A stretch of DNA of 64,000 nt from Anabaena sphaerica FACHB-251. GTDB lineage: Bacteria; Cyanobacteriota; Cyanobacteriia; Cyanobacteriales; Nostocaceae. Positions 1 to 9,278 of this stretch are shown piece by piece (positions within the stretch are counted from its first letter, which is position 1; each line of letters opens with the position of its first letter). Location: NCBI RefSeq assembly GCF_014696825.1, contig NZ_JACJQU010000003.1, positions 124,001-188,000 of the forward strand, read 5' to 3'. The position numbers and the translations under genes were made by a program. The notes beneath the pieces are model-generated. The model saw only the letters and a program-made list of their open reading frames with translations, did not search any database and was not told where the DNA came from.

Positions 1-3000
1 ATGTGGAAGATACAAAGCAAGAATTAATTGGATTTTTAGAATATAACACCGACTTGTTTCATGCTGACACTGTTAATAGAATGGTGGGACATTTACAGAC
101 TTTATTAGAGGGTGTAGTTGCAAATTCTCAACAAAGTTTGTGTGACTTACCATTGCTTACTGCTAGCGAACGTTATCAATTATTAGAAGAGTGGAATAAT
201 ACACAAGTTGATTATCCCCAAGACCAATGTATTCATCAATTATTTGAAGCTCAAGTTGAGAAAACCCCTGATGCTGTAGCAGTGGTATTTGACAATCAGC
301 AATTAACATATCAGGAAGTCAACACCAAAGCAAATCAACTTGCTCACTACTTGCAAAAACTGGGAGTAAAACCAGAAGTATTGGTGGGTATTTGTGTAGA
401 GCGATCGCTTGAAATGATAATTGCTATTTTAGCAGTTCTCAAAGCAGGAGGCGCATACATCCCACTAGATCCGGCATTTCCTCAACAGCGTTTAGCTTTA
501 ATGTTGGAAGACTCTCAAGCTCTAATTTTGCTATCTCAAAAACATTTAATTGAGAGTCTTTCTACTCACAAAGCTCAAATCATTTGTTTAGATCAAGACT
601 GGGAAAATATCGCTACCCAGGAAATAACCAACCCCAAGGTTAAAGTTAAATCAGATAATTTAATCTACACTATCTATACCTCCGGTTCTACAGGTAAACC
701 CAAAGGTGTACAAATTATTCACAGCAATGTCGTGAATTTTCTCACTGCAATACAGCAAGAATTACACTTAACCCATGCAGATAGTTTACTTTCAGTTACT
801 ACCCTATCTTTTGATATTGCTGGGTTAGAAATTTTTCTGCCTTTAATAATAGGAGCTAAGTTAATTTTAGTCAGTCGAGAAGTAGCAACAGATGGCATAC
901 AGTTATTACAACAATTAAATAATACTTCTACCACTGTCATGCAAGCTACCCCTGCAACTTGGCGAATGTTATTAGATGCAGGTTGGCAAGGAAAATCACG
1001 GTTAAAAGTTCTTTGTGGTGGAGAAGCCTTACCTCAGAATTTAGCTGAAAAATTATCCTCACGATCTGCACAACTTTGGAATTTATACGGACCAACTGAA
1101 ACAACTATTTGGTCTACAATTCATCAAATTCAAGATCCTAAACAAACAATTCCTATCGGTCGTCCTCTGGCTAATACCCAAATATATATTTTAGATAAAT
1201 CTTTACAACCTGTACCTGTAGGCGTTACTGGAGAAATATATATTGGTGGTGCTGGTGTCGCACGGGGTTATTTTAACCGACCAGAGTTAACTCAAGAAAA
1301 ATTTATTGCTAACCCTTTTAGTGATAACCCAGGAGAAAAATTATATAAAACAGGTGACTTGGGTCGTTATCTTGCCAATGGAGAAATTGAATATTTAGGA
1401 CGCATTGACTATCAAATAAAAATGCGCGGTTTTCGTATTGAATTATCAGAGATTGAAACCATTATTAATCAACATTTATCAATCCAGACAAATATAGTAG
1501 TTTTAAGGGAAGATACACCAGGAAATAAAACTTTAGTAGCTTATCTAACTTTACAACCAGAACATTCATTAACAATTGAAGAATTACGTCGTTTTCTAGA
1601 ATCGCAACTACCGGGTTACATGATACCCTCTGCTTTTGTGATTCTAGAGACACTGCCATTAACACCAAATGGCAAAATAGATAGAGCATCTTTACCAGCA
1701 CCAGACCCTACAAAACTTATACAATCATCTCATTTTGTCGCCGCTTCCACTCCCATAGAAAATAAACTGGCTGAAATTTGGATGGAGGTACTTGGTATTA
1801 ACAAAGTCGGTATTCATGACAATTTCTTTGAGTTGGGTGGACATTCTTTATTAGCTACTCAGGTAATTTCCCAAGTGCGAAAAGCATTAGGGGTAGAAAT
1901 ACCACTATGTTATTTATTTGCAACACCCACAGTAGCTGGACTTGCCAAACATATAGAAAAGGCAATTAATGAAAAAACAGAATTAAATTCATTGCCTTTA
2001 ATACCTGTTGACAGAAATACAGAATTATCTCTATCTTTTGGACAGCAAAGATTGTGGTTTATTCATCAATTAGACCCTGAATCAACAGCCTATAATGGTT
2101 ATGATATGGTGAGGCTGGAAGGATTATTAAATGTTCCAGCACTAGAAGAAAGCATTAACGAAATTGTGCGGCGACATGAAATTTTACGGACGTGCTTTGC
2201 AGTTTTTGAAGGGAGACCAATTCAAAAAATTATTTCTGAATTGAGAATACCTTTACCAATTGTAGATTTACAGCACTTACCAGAAATTGAAAGGGAAAAA
2301 GAAGTGCAAAGGTTAGAGGTAGAAAATGCCCAGATACCTTTTGATTTGTCACAAGCACCATTACTGCGGTTTGTGTTATTACGTCTCACCCAAGAAGAAC
2401 ACATTTTGTTGGTGACAAACCATCATATTATCTCTGATGCTTGGTCAGCAGCAGTGTTAATTAAAGAGGTATCAATACTTTATCAAGCCTTTGCAACTGG
2501 TCAACTTTATCCTCTACCAGAATTACCAATTCAATACGCTGATTATGCAGTTTGGCAACAACAATGGTTACAGGGTGAAAGACTTGATAATCAATTAAAT
2601 TACTGGAAAAAACAGTTAGAAAATGCTAAAATAATTTTAGAATTACCAACAGATAACCCGCGCACCCAAGTACAAACTGCTTTAGGTAAAAAACACTCTT
2701 TTACCCTATCTTCAACCCTATCTAATAAGCTAAAATCTCTCAGTCAGCAAGAAGGAGTTACTTTATTTATGACTCTGCTGACAGCTTTTAATACCTTGCT
2801 TTACCACTATACACAGCAAGAAGATATACTTGTAGGTTCTCCTATTGCTAACCGTAACCGCAATGAATTAGAAGGGTTAATTGGCTTTTTCGTCAACACT
2901 TTAGTATTACGGACTAACCTTGCTGATAAACCTACTTTTCGAGAGTTATTACAACGGGTAAAAGAAACTGCTCTAGAAGCTTATGCACACCAAGATTTAC

Positions 3001-3443
3001 CTTTTGAAAAGTTAGTATCAGAACTACAACTAGAACGAACTTTAAATTATTCACCGCTATTTCAAGTATGGTTTGTTCTCCAAAATACACCCAAATCAGA
3101 TTTGAAATTAGCAGGTTTAAACCTGAGCATTTTAGAAAGCGAAAGTGGCACGGTTCGTCATGATTTAAAGTTGCAATTAACAGAAACACCCGAAGGGTTA
3201 CAAGGTTTCTTTGAATATAAAACTGATTTATTTCATGCCACTACTATTAACCGTATGGCAGTTGTTTTAGAAACACTACTCCTAACTGTTTTAGAAAAAC
3301 CTGATATTCAACTTGACCAACTTGTAAAAATATTACAGGAAACAGAAAAACAACAGCAAATTCGCCAAAATCAAGAATTACAAAAAAACCGGATTCAGAA
3401 ATTAGGCAAAATAAAACGCAAGGCAATTACTGGCGAAAATTAA
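1..3443 (+). CDS. NRPS, glycine module plus trailing condensation domain (5' partial)
   Basis: This is the 3' part of a longer nonribosomal peptide synthetase gene. The frame is open at the window edge and the first residues are the tail of a condensation domain (FHADTVNRMVGHLQTLLEG), so the GTG at position 3 is not the true start. Visible domains are: end of C; an A domain with YTSGSTGKPKG near residue 227; a PCP with LGGHSLL near residue 613; and a complete LCL-like C domain (about 665-1120). Pocket residues read by eye are D-I-L-Q-L-G-L-I-W-K, the classical glycine code. The trailing C domain has HHIISDA in place of HHxxxDG, keeping both His and the Asp. It probably condenses the Gly-bearing chain with the Asp loaded on the protein encoded at 4504. 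The C-terminus is a charged helix that could be a docking tail. The gene ends 21 bp before the oxygenase gene. The NRPS assignment is certain; the Gly call is strong by code. Confidence 0.95.
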   Translation, partial: VEDTKQELIGFLEYNTDLFHADTVNRMVGHLQTLLEGVVANSQQSLCDLPLLTASERYQLLEEWNNTQVDYPQDQCIHQLFEAQVEKTPDAVAVVFDNQQLTYQEVNTKANQLAHYLQKLGVKPEVLVGICVERSLEMIIAILAVLKAGGAYIPLDPAFPQQRLALMLEDSQALILLSQKHLIESLSTHKAQIICLDQDWENIATQEITNPKVKVKSDNLIYTIYTSGSTGKPKGVQIIHSNVVNFLTAIQQELHLTHADSLLSVTTLSFDIAGLEIFLPLIIGAKLILVSREVATDGIQLLQQLNNTSTTVMQATPATWRMLLDAGWQGKSRLKVLCGGEALPQNLAEKLSSRSAQLWNLYGPTETTIWSTIHQIQDPKQTIPIGRPLANTQIYILDKSLQPVPVGVTGEIYIGGAGVARGYFNRPELTQEKFIANPFSDNPGEKLYKTGDLGRYLANGEIEYLGRIDYQIKMRGFRIELSEIETIINQHLSIQTNIVVLREDTPGNKTLVAYLTLQPEHSLTIEELRRFLESQLPGYMIPSAFVILETLPLTPNGKIDRASLPAPDPTKLIQSSHFVAASTPIENKLAEIWMEVLGINKVGIHDNFFELGGHSLLATQVISQVRKALGVEIPLCYLFATPTVAGLAKHIEKAINEKTELNSLPLIPVDRNTELSLSFGQQRLWFIHQLDPESTAYNGYDMVRLEGLLNVPALEESINEIVRRHEILRTCFAVFEGRPIQKIISELRIPLPIVDLQHLPEIEREKEVQRLEVENAQIPFDLSQAPLLRFVLLRLTQEEHILLVTNHHIISDAWSAAVLIKEVSILYQAFATGQLYPLPELPIQYADYAVWQQQWLQGERLDNQLNYWKKQLENAKIILELPTDNPRTQVQTALGKKHSFTLSSTLSNKLKSLSQQEGVTLFMTLLTAFNTLLYHYTQQEDILVGSPIANRNRNELEGLIGFFVNTLVLRTNLADKPTFRELLQRVKETALEAYAHQDLPFEKLVSELQLERTLNYSPLFQVWFVLQNTPKSDLKLAGLNLSILESESGTVRHDLKLQLTETPEGLQGFFEYKTDLFHATTINRMAVVLETLLLTVLEKPDIQLDQLVKILQETEKQQQIRQNQELQKNRIQKLGKIKRKAITGEN

Positions 3444-3464
3444 CCATAGTTAGATATCAAGAAT

Positions 3465-4472
3465 ATGAATTTAAAAACATTCAAAAGAAAATCAATTACA
3501 GTATCTTCGGAAAATTTAGTAACTACTAATTTCCTGCAACATACTCAACCGCTACCTTTGGTCATTCAACCTGCGGTAGATGGCGTAAATTTAGTTAATT
3601 GGGCAAGCAGTAATCGTGACTGGATAGAGAAGCAATTAATTCAATATGGAGGTTTGCTTTTTAGAAACTTTCCAATTAATAGCTATAACGAATTTGCTAA
3701 TTTTATGCAATCTGTAGCTGGTGAATTGATAGAATATTCTTATCGTTCAACTCCGCGTAGTCAAGTTGATGGTAAGATATACACATCAACAGAATATCCA
3801 CCAGATCAATCAATTCCTTTACATAATGAAATGGCCTATTCTCTAAATTGGCCAATGAAAATCGCCTTCTTTTGTGTCAAGGCAGCAGAACAAGGTGGAG
3901 AAACACCAATTGCTGATAGTCGGAAAGTATTTCAACGAATAAATCCAGAAATCAAAGAGAAATTTATTCAGAAAAAAATTATGTATGTCCGTAATTACGG
4001 ACAAGGAATTGATTTACCTTGGGAAACTGTATTTCAAACTGATGATAAAGCTAAAGTCAAAGCTTATTGTCAATCTTCTGGTATTGAATTTGCATGGCTG
4101 GGTGGCAATGAACTGAGAACCCGCCAAGTTTGTCAAGCTGTTGCTACCCATCCTCAAACTGGTGATTTAGTTTGGTTTAATCAAGCACATTTATTTCATA
4201 TCTCCAGCTTAAAATCTGAAGTCCGTCAATCCTTACTTACCGTGCTAAATGCTGAAGAATTACCACGTAATTCTTATTATGGAGACGGTTCAGAAATCGA
4301 AACATCTGTGTTAGAAGAAATTAATCAAATCTATGAGCAAGAAACAATCACATTCTCTTGGCAGGAAGGAGATATTTTATTGCTAGATAATATGTTGGTT
4401 GCTCATGGACGTAAGCCATTTACAGGCGCAAGAAAAGTTTTGGTAGGGATGGCACAACCTTATACAGTTTAA
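3465..4472 (+). CDS. TauD/TfdA-family Fe(II)/2-oxoglutarate oxygenase, probable aspartyl beta-hydroxylase
   Basis: A 335-residue protein of the TauD/SyrP-like clade. The iron site is visible as HxE in PLHNEMAY (about residue 121) and a distal His in LLLDNMLVAHGRK, with the following Arg available for 2-oxoglutarate. Enzymes of this type hydroxylate amino acids tethered to a carrier protein. SyrP and the siderophore beta-hydroxylases act on aspartate. The gene lies between the glycine NRPS gene (21-bp gap) and the NRPS gene whose A domain has an aspartate code (31-bp gap), so the likely substrate is Asp-S-PCP. The product would be beta-hydroxyaspartate, an alpha-hydroxycarboxylate iron ligand. 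No signal peptide is seen, so it is cytoplasmic. Family membership is strong; the exact substrate is inferred from context. Confidence 0.88.
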   Translation: MNLKTFKRKSITVSSENLVTTNFLQHTQPLPLVIQPAVDGVNLVNWASSNRDWIEKQLIQYGGLLFRNFPINSYNEFANFMQSVAGELIEYSYRSTPRSQVDGKIYTSTEYPPDQSIPLHNEMAYSLNWPMKIAFFCVKAAEQGGETPIADSRKVFQRINPEIKEKFIQKKIMYVRNYGQGIDLPWETVFQTDDKAKVKAYCQSSGIEFAWLGGNELRTRQVCQAVATHPQTGDLVWFNQAHLFHISSLKSEVRQSLLTVLNAEELPRNSYYGDGSEIETSVLEEINQIYEQETITFSWQEGDILLLDNMLVAHGRKPFTGARKVLVGMAQPYTV

Positions 4473-4503
4473 TAGTGGAAATAAATTTAATTAGAGATAA
4501 ATT

Positions 4504-7500
4504 ATGCAAACTCTATCAATACAAGGCTTTGAAATTTCACCGCAACAAAAACGCTTATGGTTATTACAGCAAGAAACTAACCATCAGCCATATCGGGTGC
4601 AGTGTGCAGTTTTAGTAGAGGGTAATATTGAATATACAATTTTAGAAAAATCCATATACAATGTTTGGGCTAAATATGAAATTTTACGTACTAGCTTTCC
4701 TACAGTTGCAGGAATGGCAGTTCCTTTGCAAGCCATTGGAGAGGAAGTGTCTATCAAGTTGAACTATTATGATTGGCAGAATTTAGATACAGAACAACAA
4801 CAAATTAAAGTTAACACCTTATTTCAAGAACATAATAAATTATATTTTGATTTACAAAAAGGCTTTACTAGCCAGATTGATATCATTCAACAATCTGGAA
4901 CTCAATATTTTTTACTAATAGCAATATCAGCTATTTGTTCAGATAGAATATCCCTGCATCATCTTTTGTATGATATTAGTGTCACTTATGATGCTTATGT
5001 ACAGGAACATGAACTGGAAGATACACCTTTACAATATGCGGATATTGCTGCTTGGCAAAATGAGTTATTAATTGGAGAAGAAGCAGAAACCGCAAGAGAT
5101 TATTGGCACAATCAAAAAGTGTCTAGCTCTCTGATAGAAAAATTACCACACGAAAAGAAAGTTAACCAAATACCAATCTTTGAACCCAAAGTTATCAGCA
5201 TCAATTTTGATCCTGCTATTACAAATAATATTGCTCTTTTATCACAAAAAAACTCTGTTGATATTTCAAAAGTTTTAATGGCTTGCTGGCAAATTTTACT
5301 ATGGCGTTTGACTAACAAATCTGAAGTCGTTTTAGCTTTGTCTTGTGATGGCAGAAATTATGAAGAATTACAGCCAGCAGTTGGTTTATTAGCTAAATAT
5401 TTACCGATTCGTATTCAAATACAAGAAGATAATATACTTGCTGATATATTAAATCAGTTCGATAAGCAATTAACTGAACTAAGTCAATGGCAAGACTTTT
5501 TTAATTCCGAAGATTTCTTTGCTGAGACTAAAGATACTCAGGAATCATCATTTTCACCTTTTGCTTTTGAATTTGTATCCCAGCCAAATCAATATTTTAC
5601 TGGTGGTTTATCTTTCTTGATTCAAAAAATATATAGCTGTGTTGAAAGCTTCAAGGTTAAACTATTATGCTGGCAACAAAGCGATTCACTCACAGCAGAA
5701 TTACACTATGATGCTAACTTATTTGAGCAAAAAGATATTGAAAGATTAGCAGCACAGTTTCAGACTTTGCTAATAAGTGCAATTAAAAATCCAGAGACTA
5801 AAATTGCTCAACTAGAAATCCTGTCTCAACAAGAACGCTACCAAATATTAACCGGATTTAACAATAATAAAACGCTTGTTCCTCCATACCAGTGCATTCA
5901 CCATTGGATTGAAACACAAGTAAATAAAACACCAGATAATATTGCAGTTGTTTTTGGTAATCACCATTTAACTTATCAAGAACTAAATATCAAAGCTAAC
6001 AACTTAGCTCATCATTTAGCATCATTAGGAGTTCAACCGGAAACAGTTGTTGCTGTCTGCGTTGAACGTTCTTTAGAGATGATAGTTGGTATTCTTGGCA
6101 TTCTCAAAGTAGGTGCAGCCTATTTACCTATAGAACCTTTATTACCTGAACAAGCATTAGCTTTTAGATTACAAGATGCTCAAGTATCTGTTTTATTAAC
6201 TCAGACACACCTGTTAGAAAAAGTTGATAAATTGCCTTTAGTTGCTGAAAATAATATCAAGGTATTGTTTGTTGATGACACGTTTTTACAATCAAAAAGT
6301 ATTCACAAAAACCTCTCTCCAAACCTCTCTCCTACAAGGAGAGAGGCTTTAAATCCCCCATTCCCTCATAGGGAAGGGGGGCTAGGGGGGTTAAGTTATT
6401 CAGACTTATTGCTCTCAGAAAATACTGTTAAAACATCCTCTGATGAAGAAATTAATGATTTAGGAATAGCTAATTTTAACTCTCCTAATTCTGAGAATTT
6501 AGCTTATGTCATATACACCTCTGGTTCTACGGGTAAACCCAAAGGTGTTGTAGTTGAACATCGGCAAATAGTCAACTATGTTAACGGTATTTTAGAAAAC
6601 CTAAATTTACCAGATGTGGCAAATTTTGCTATTGTTTCTACCTTCGCAGCAGACTTAGGAAATACAGCTATTTTCTCAGCATTATGTACAGGTGGATGTT
6701 TACATATTATTGCTGAAAATGTTGCTACTGATCCGGTTGCTTTTGCTGATTATAATTACCGACATTCTCTAGATTGCCTGAAAATAGTTCCTTCCCACTT
6801 ATCCGCTTTATTATCAGGTTCACATCCCGAAAAACTTTTACCACGTCAGCGTCTTATTCTTGGTGGTGAAGCTGCAACCTGGGATTTGATTAAACGAGTA
6901 TATGAATTAGTAACAGAATGCAAAATTTTTAATCACTATGGACCAACAGAAACTACCGTTGGTGTACTCACCTATCCGGTGGAAGAAATTTCTAATGATC
7001 CAGCATTAAATATAGTTCCTCTGGGTCGTCCTTTAGCCAATACCCAAATCTATTTACTCGATAATTATTATCAACCTGTTCCCTTGGGTGTAATAGGAGA
7101 AATATACATTGGTGGTGATAATGTAGCCAGAGGTTATATTAATCAACCAGAATTAACTAATGAGCGATTTATCCCTCATCCATTCAGTAGTGAACCCAGT
7201 GCAAGACTTTATAAAACTGGGGATTTAGGACGCTATCAACCTGATGGTAATTTAGAATTTTTAGGTCGAATTGATGACCAAGTAAAATTACATGGTTATC
7301 GTATAGAACTAGGAGAAATTGAAGCTGTACTTCGCCAAAATTCCCAAGTGCGAGAGGTAGTTGTAGTTGCGAAAGAAGTACATCCAGGGAAAAACCAGCT
7401 TGTAGCTTATATAGTGCCTGAAGGTCATTTAAAACCTGCTGAATTGCGCGATTTCATCAAGCAAAAACTGCCTGAATATATGCTGCCTTCACAATTTGTA

Positions 7501-9273
7501 TCCTTGAAGGCTTTACCGCTAACAGCGAATGGGAAAATTGACAAAAAAGCTTTACCAGCACCAGAAGCAGTTAAACCAGAATTACAAGCTGCTTTTGTTG
7601 CACCATGTACACCAGAAGAAATTGCATTAGCCAAAATTTGGGCTGAACTTCTCAATTTAGAGCAAGTTAGTATTCATGATAACTTCTTTGAATTAGGGGG
7701 AGATTCGATTATTAGTATTCAGGCGATCGCAAAAGCTAACCAAGTCGGTTTAAGACTCACTCCCAAGCAAATTTTTGAACACCAAACCATTGCTAAATTA
7801 GCCCTAGTTGCAGATACTAGCACCAAGACAGATTCAGAACAAGGATTGGTAATTGGTTCTGTACCATTCACACCAATTCAACATAGCTTTTTTGCCCAAA
7901 AATTACCAGAAGCGCATCATTGGAATCAATCATTTTTGCTGGAATTACAGCAAGATATTGAGCCTAATATTTTACAGCAATCAATACAGTATTTACTCGC
8001 ACACCATGACGCACTGCGTTTGCATTTTCAACCTACAACTAATGGTTGGGAATCATTCAATGTTGGTGTTAATTCAGAAATACCATTTACCAAATTTGAT
8101 TTCTCTCATCTCACCCAAGAACAACAAAAAACATCTATTGAAGCCAAAGCCACAGAATTACAGGCAAGCTTGGATTTATCAAATACTAAATTAGTACAGG
8201 TAGCACTATTTGATTTAGGTTCTCAACAAAATAACCGCTTACTAATCATCATTCATCATTTGGCTGTTGATGGTGTATCCTGGCGGATTTTGTTGTCGGA
8301 TTTGCAAACAGCTATAGAACAACTTCAGCAAAATCAAGAAATTCAATTACCAGCAAAAACCACTTCTTTTAAACAATGGAGTGAACGTTTGCAAGAATAT
8401 GCAAACACAAAGACGTTACACTCACAATTAGATTTCTGGTGTTCTGATTTAAGAAAACGAGCTTCTTCTTTACCAGTACATTATGCAGGGGGATTAAATA
8501 CTGTATCTACAAGTAAAACTCTGTCAGTATTTCTTAATGAAACTGAAACACAAGCATTGCTGCAAGAAGTACCAGCCAAGTACCATACACAAATAAACGA
8601 TGTTTTATTAACAGCACTAGCAAAAACTTTTGCAGAGTGGACAGGAGAAAAAACACTGTTAATCAACTTAGAGGGACATGGACGAGAAGACATCTTTACT
8701 GATGTTGATTTATCTCGTACAGTCGGTTGGTTTACTACTATATTTCCCGTCCTGTTGGATTTAGAAAATATTGCCACAGTTGGGGATGCTTTAAAAGCAA
8801 TTAAAGAACAACTACGTAGTATTCCAAATCGGGGTTTTGATTATGGTGTATTGCGTTATTTATGCAGCGATACTGTTCAATATTTAGCTGCTATGCCTCA
8901 AGCAGAAGTGTGTTTCAACTATTTAGGACAATTTGACCAAGTATTACAAGAATCTTCTTTATTCAAATTAGCATCAGAATCAAGTGGTGTAGAGCGTAGC
9001 CTTTTAGGAAGTCGCCGCCATTTATTTGATATTAATGGATTTGTGACAGGAGGCTGTCTAAAAATCAATTGGACTTATAGCACAGCAATACATAAAGCAG
9101 AAACGGTATTAAGTCTTGCTCAAAGTTTTCTCCAAGCACTGCAAGAAATTATTATTCATTGTCAATCGGCTGATGCAGGAGGTTACACCCCTTCTGATTT
9201 TTCTAAAGCAAAGGTAAGTCAAAAAGACCTGGACTTTTTACTGGCAAAAATTAACCAAGGAAGTGAGAAATAA
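4504..9273 (+). CDS. NRPS, aspartate module: interface-like C*, A(Asp), PCP, E
   Basis: A 1589-residue synthetase. Residues 1-430 have a condensation fold, but the catalytic HHxxxDG is replaced by AICSDRI, so this domain should not form a peptide bond. It matches the idea of an interface domain that recruits a stand-alone beta-hydroxylase in siderophore synthetases. The A domain (about 455-1030) has YTSGSTGKPKG near 668 and pocket residues D-L-T-K-I-G-H-V-G-K, the aspartate code; the first Asp is in FAADLGNT. The PCP Ser is in LGGDSII near 1065. A C-terminal epimerization domain carries HHLAVDG near 1250. The true C domain for this module is at the end of the preceding NRPS. The adjacent TauD gene supports D-beta-hydroxy-Asp as the product residue. 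A palindromic repeat is inserted in frame in the A-domain linker (see 6311-6390). Confidence 0.95.
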   Translation: MQTLSIQGFEISPQQKRLWLLQQETNHQPYRVQCAVLVEGNIEYTILEKSIYNVWAKYEILRTSFPTVAGMAVPLQAIGEEVSIKLNYYDWQNLDTEQQQIKVNTLFQEHNKLYFDLQKGFTSQIDIIQQSGTQYFLLIAISAICSDRISLHHLLYDISVTYDAYVQEHELEDTPLQYADIAAWQNELLIGEEAETARDYWHNQKVSSSLIEKLPHEKKVNQIPIFEPKVISINFDPAITNNIALLSQKNSVDISKVLMACWQILLWRLTNKSEVVLALSCDGRNYEELQPAVGLLAKYLPIRIQIQEDNILADILNQFDKQLTELSQWQDFFNSEDFFAETKDTQESSFSPFAFEFVSQPNQYFTGGLSFLIQKIYSCVESFKVKLLCWQQSDSLTAELHYDANLFEQKDIERLAAQFQTLLISAIKNPETKIAQLEILSQQERYQILTGFNNNKTLVPPYQCIHHWIETQVNKTPDNIAVVFGNHHLTYQELNIKANNLAHHLASLGVQPETVVAVCVERSLEMIVGILGILKVGAAYLPIEPLLPEQALAFRLQDAQVSVLLTQTHLLEKVDKLPLVAENNIKVLFVDDTFLQSKSIHKNLSPNLSPTRREALNPPFPHREGGLGGLSYSDLLLSENTVKTSSDEEINDLGIANFNSPNSENLAYVIYTSGSTGKPKGVVVEHRQIVNYVNGILENLNLPDVANFAIVSTFAADLGNTAIFSALCTGGCLHIIAENVATDPVAFADYNYRHSLDCLKIVPSHLSALLSGSHPEKLLPRQRLILGGEAATWDLIKRVYELVTECKIFNHYGPTETTVGVLTYPVEEISNDPALNIVPLGRPLANTQIYLLDNYYQPVPLGVIGEIYIGGDNVARGYINQPELTNERFIPHPFSSEPSARLYKTGDLGRYQPDGNLEFLGRIDDQVKLHGYRIELGEIEAVLRQNSQVREVVVVAKEVHPGKNQLVAYIVPEGHLKPAELRDFIKQKLPEYMLPSQFVSLKALPLTANGKIDKKALPAPEAVKPELQAAFVAPCTPEEIALAKIWAELLNLEQVSIHDNFFELGGDSIISIQAIAKANQVGLRLTPKQIFEHQTIAKLALVADTSTKTDSEQGLVIGSVPFTPIQHSFFAQKLPEAHHWNQSFLLELQQDIEPNILQQSIQYLLAHHDALRLHFQPTTNGWESFNVGVNSEIPFTKFDFSHLTQEQQKTSIEAKATELQASLDLSNTKLVQVALFDLGSQQNNRLLIIIHHLAVDGVSWRILLSDLQTAIEQLQQNQEIQLPAKTTSFKQWSERLQEYANTKTLHSQLDFWCSDLRKRASSLPVHYAGGLNTVSTSKTLSVFLNETETQALLQEVPAKYHTQINDVLLTALAKTFAEWTGEKTLLINLEGHGREDIFTDVDLSRTVGWFTTIFPVLLDLENIATVGDALKAIKEQLRSIPNRGFDYGVLRYLCSDTVQYLAAMPQAEVCFNYLGQFDQVLQESSLFKLASESSGVERSLLGSRRHLFDINGFVTGGCLKINWTYSTAIHKAETVLSLAQSFLQALQEIIIHCQSADAGGYTPSDFSKAKVSQKDLDFLLAKINQGSEK
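6311..6390 (+). repeat. Interspersed palindromic repeat inserted in frame in the Asp A domain
   Basis: Two adjacent hairpins lie inside the coding sequence. CCTCTCTCCT-ACA-AGGAGAGAGG (6324-6346) is a perfect inverted repeat. CCCCC-ATTCCC-TCA-TAGGGAAGGGGG (about 6355-6381) is nearly so. They encode a Pro/Arg/Gly-rich stretch including NLSPTRREALN and REGGLGGL, which is out of character with A domains. The element sits in the variable linker just before the ATP-binding core, where extra residues are tolerated, and it keeps the frame open. A related C/G-run element lies at 55364-55405. Confidence 0.8.
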
Positions 9274-9278
9274 ACAAT

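Noticed and set aside
7853-8194. 113-codon plus-strand frame inside the Asp NRPS gene
   Set aside because: Out-of-frame shadow of the epimerase-coding region; no domain, no ribosome site.
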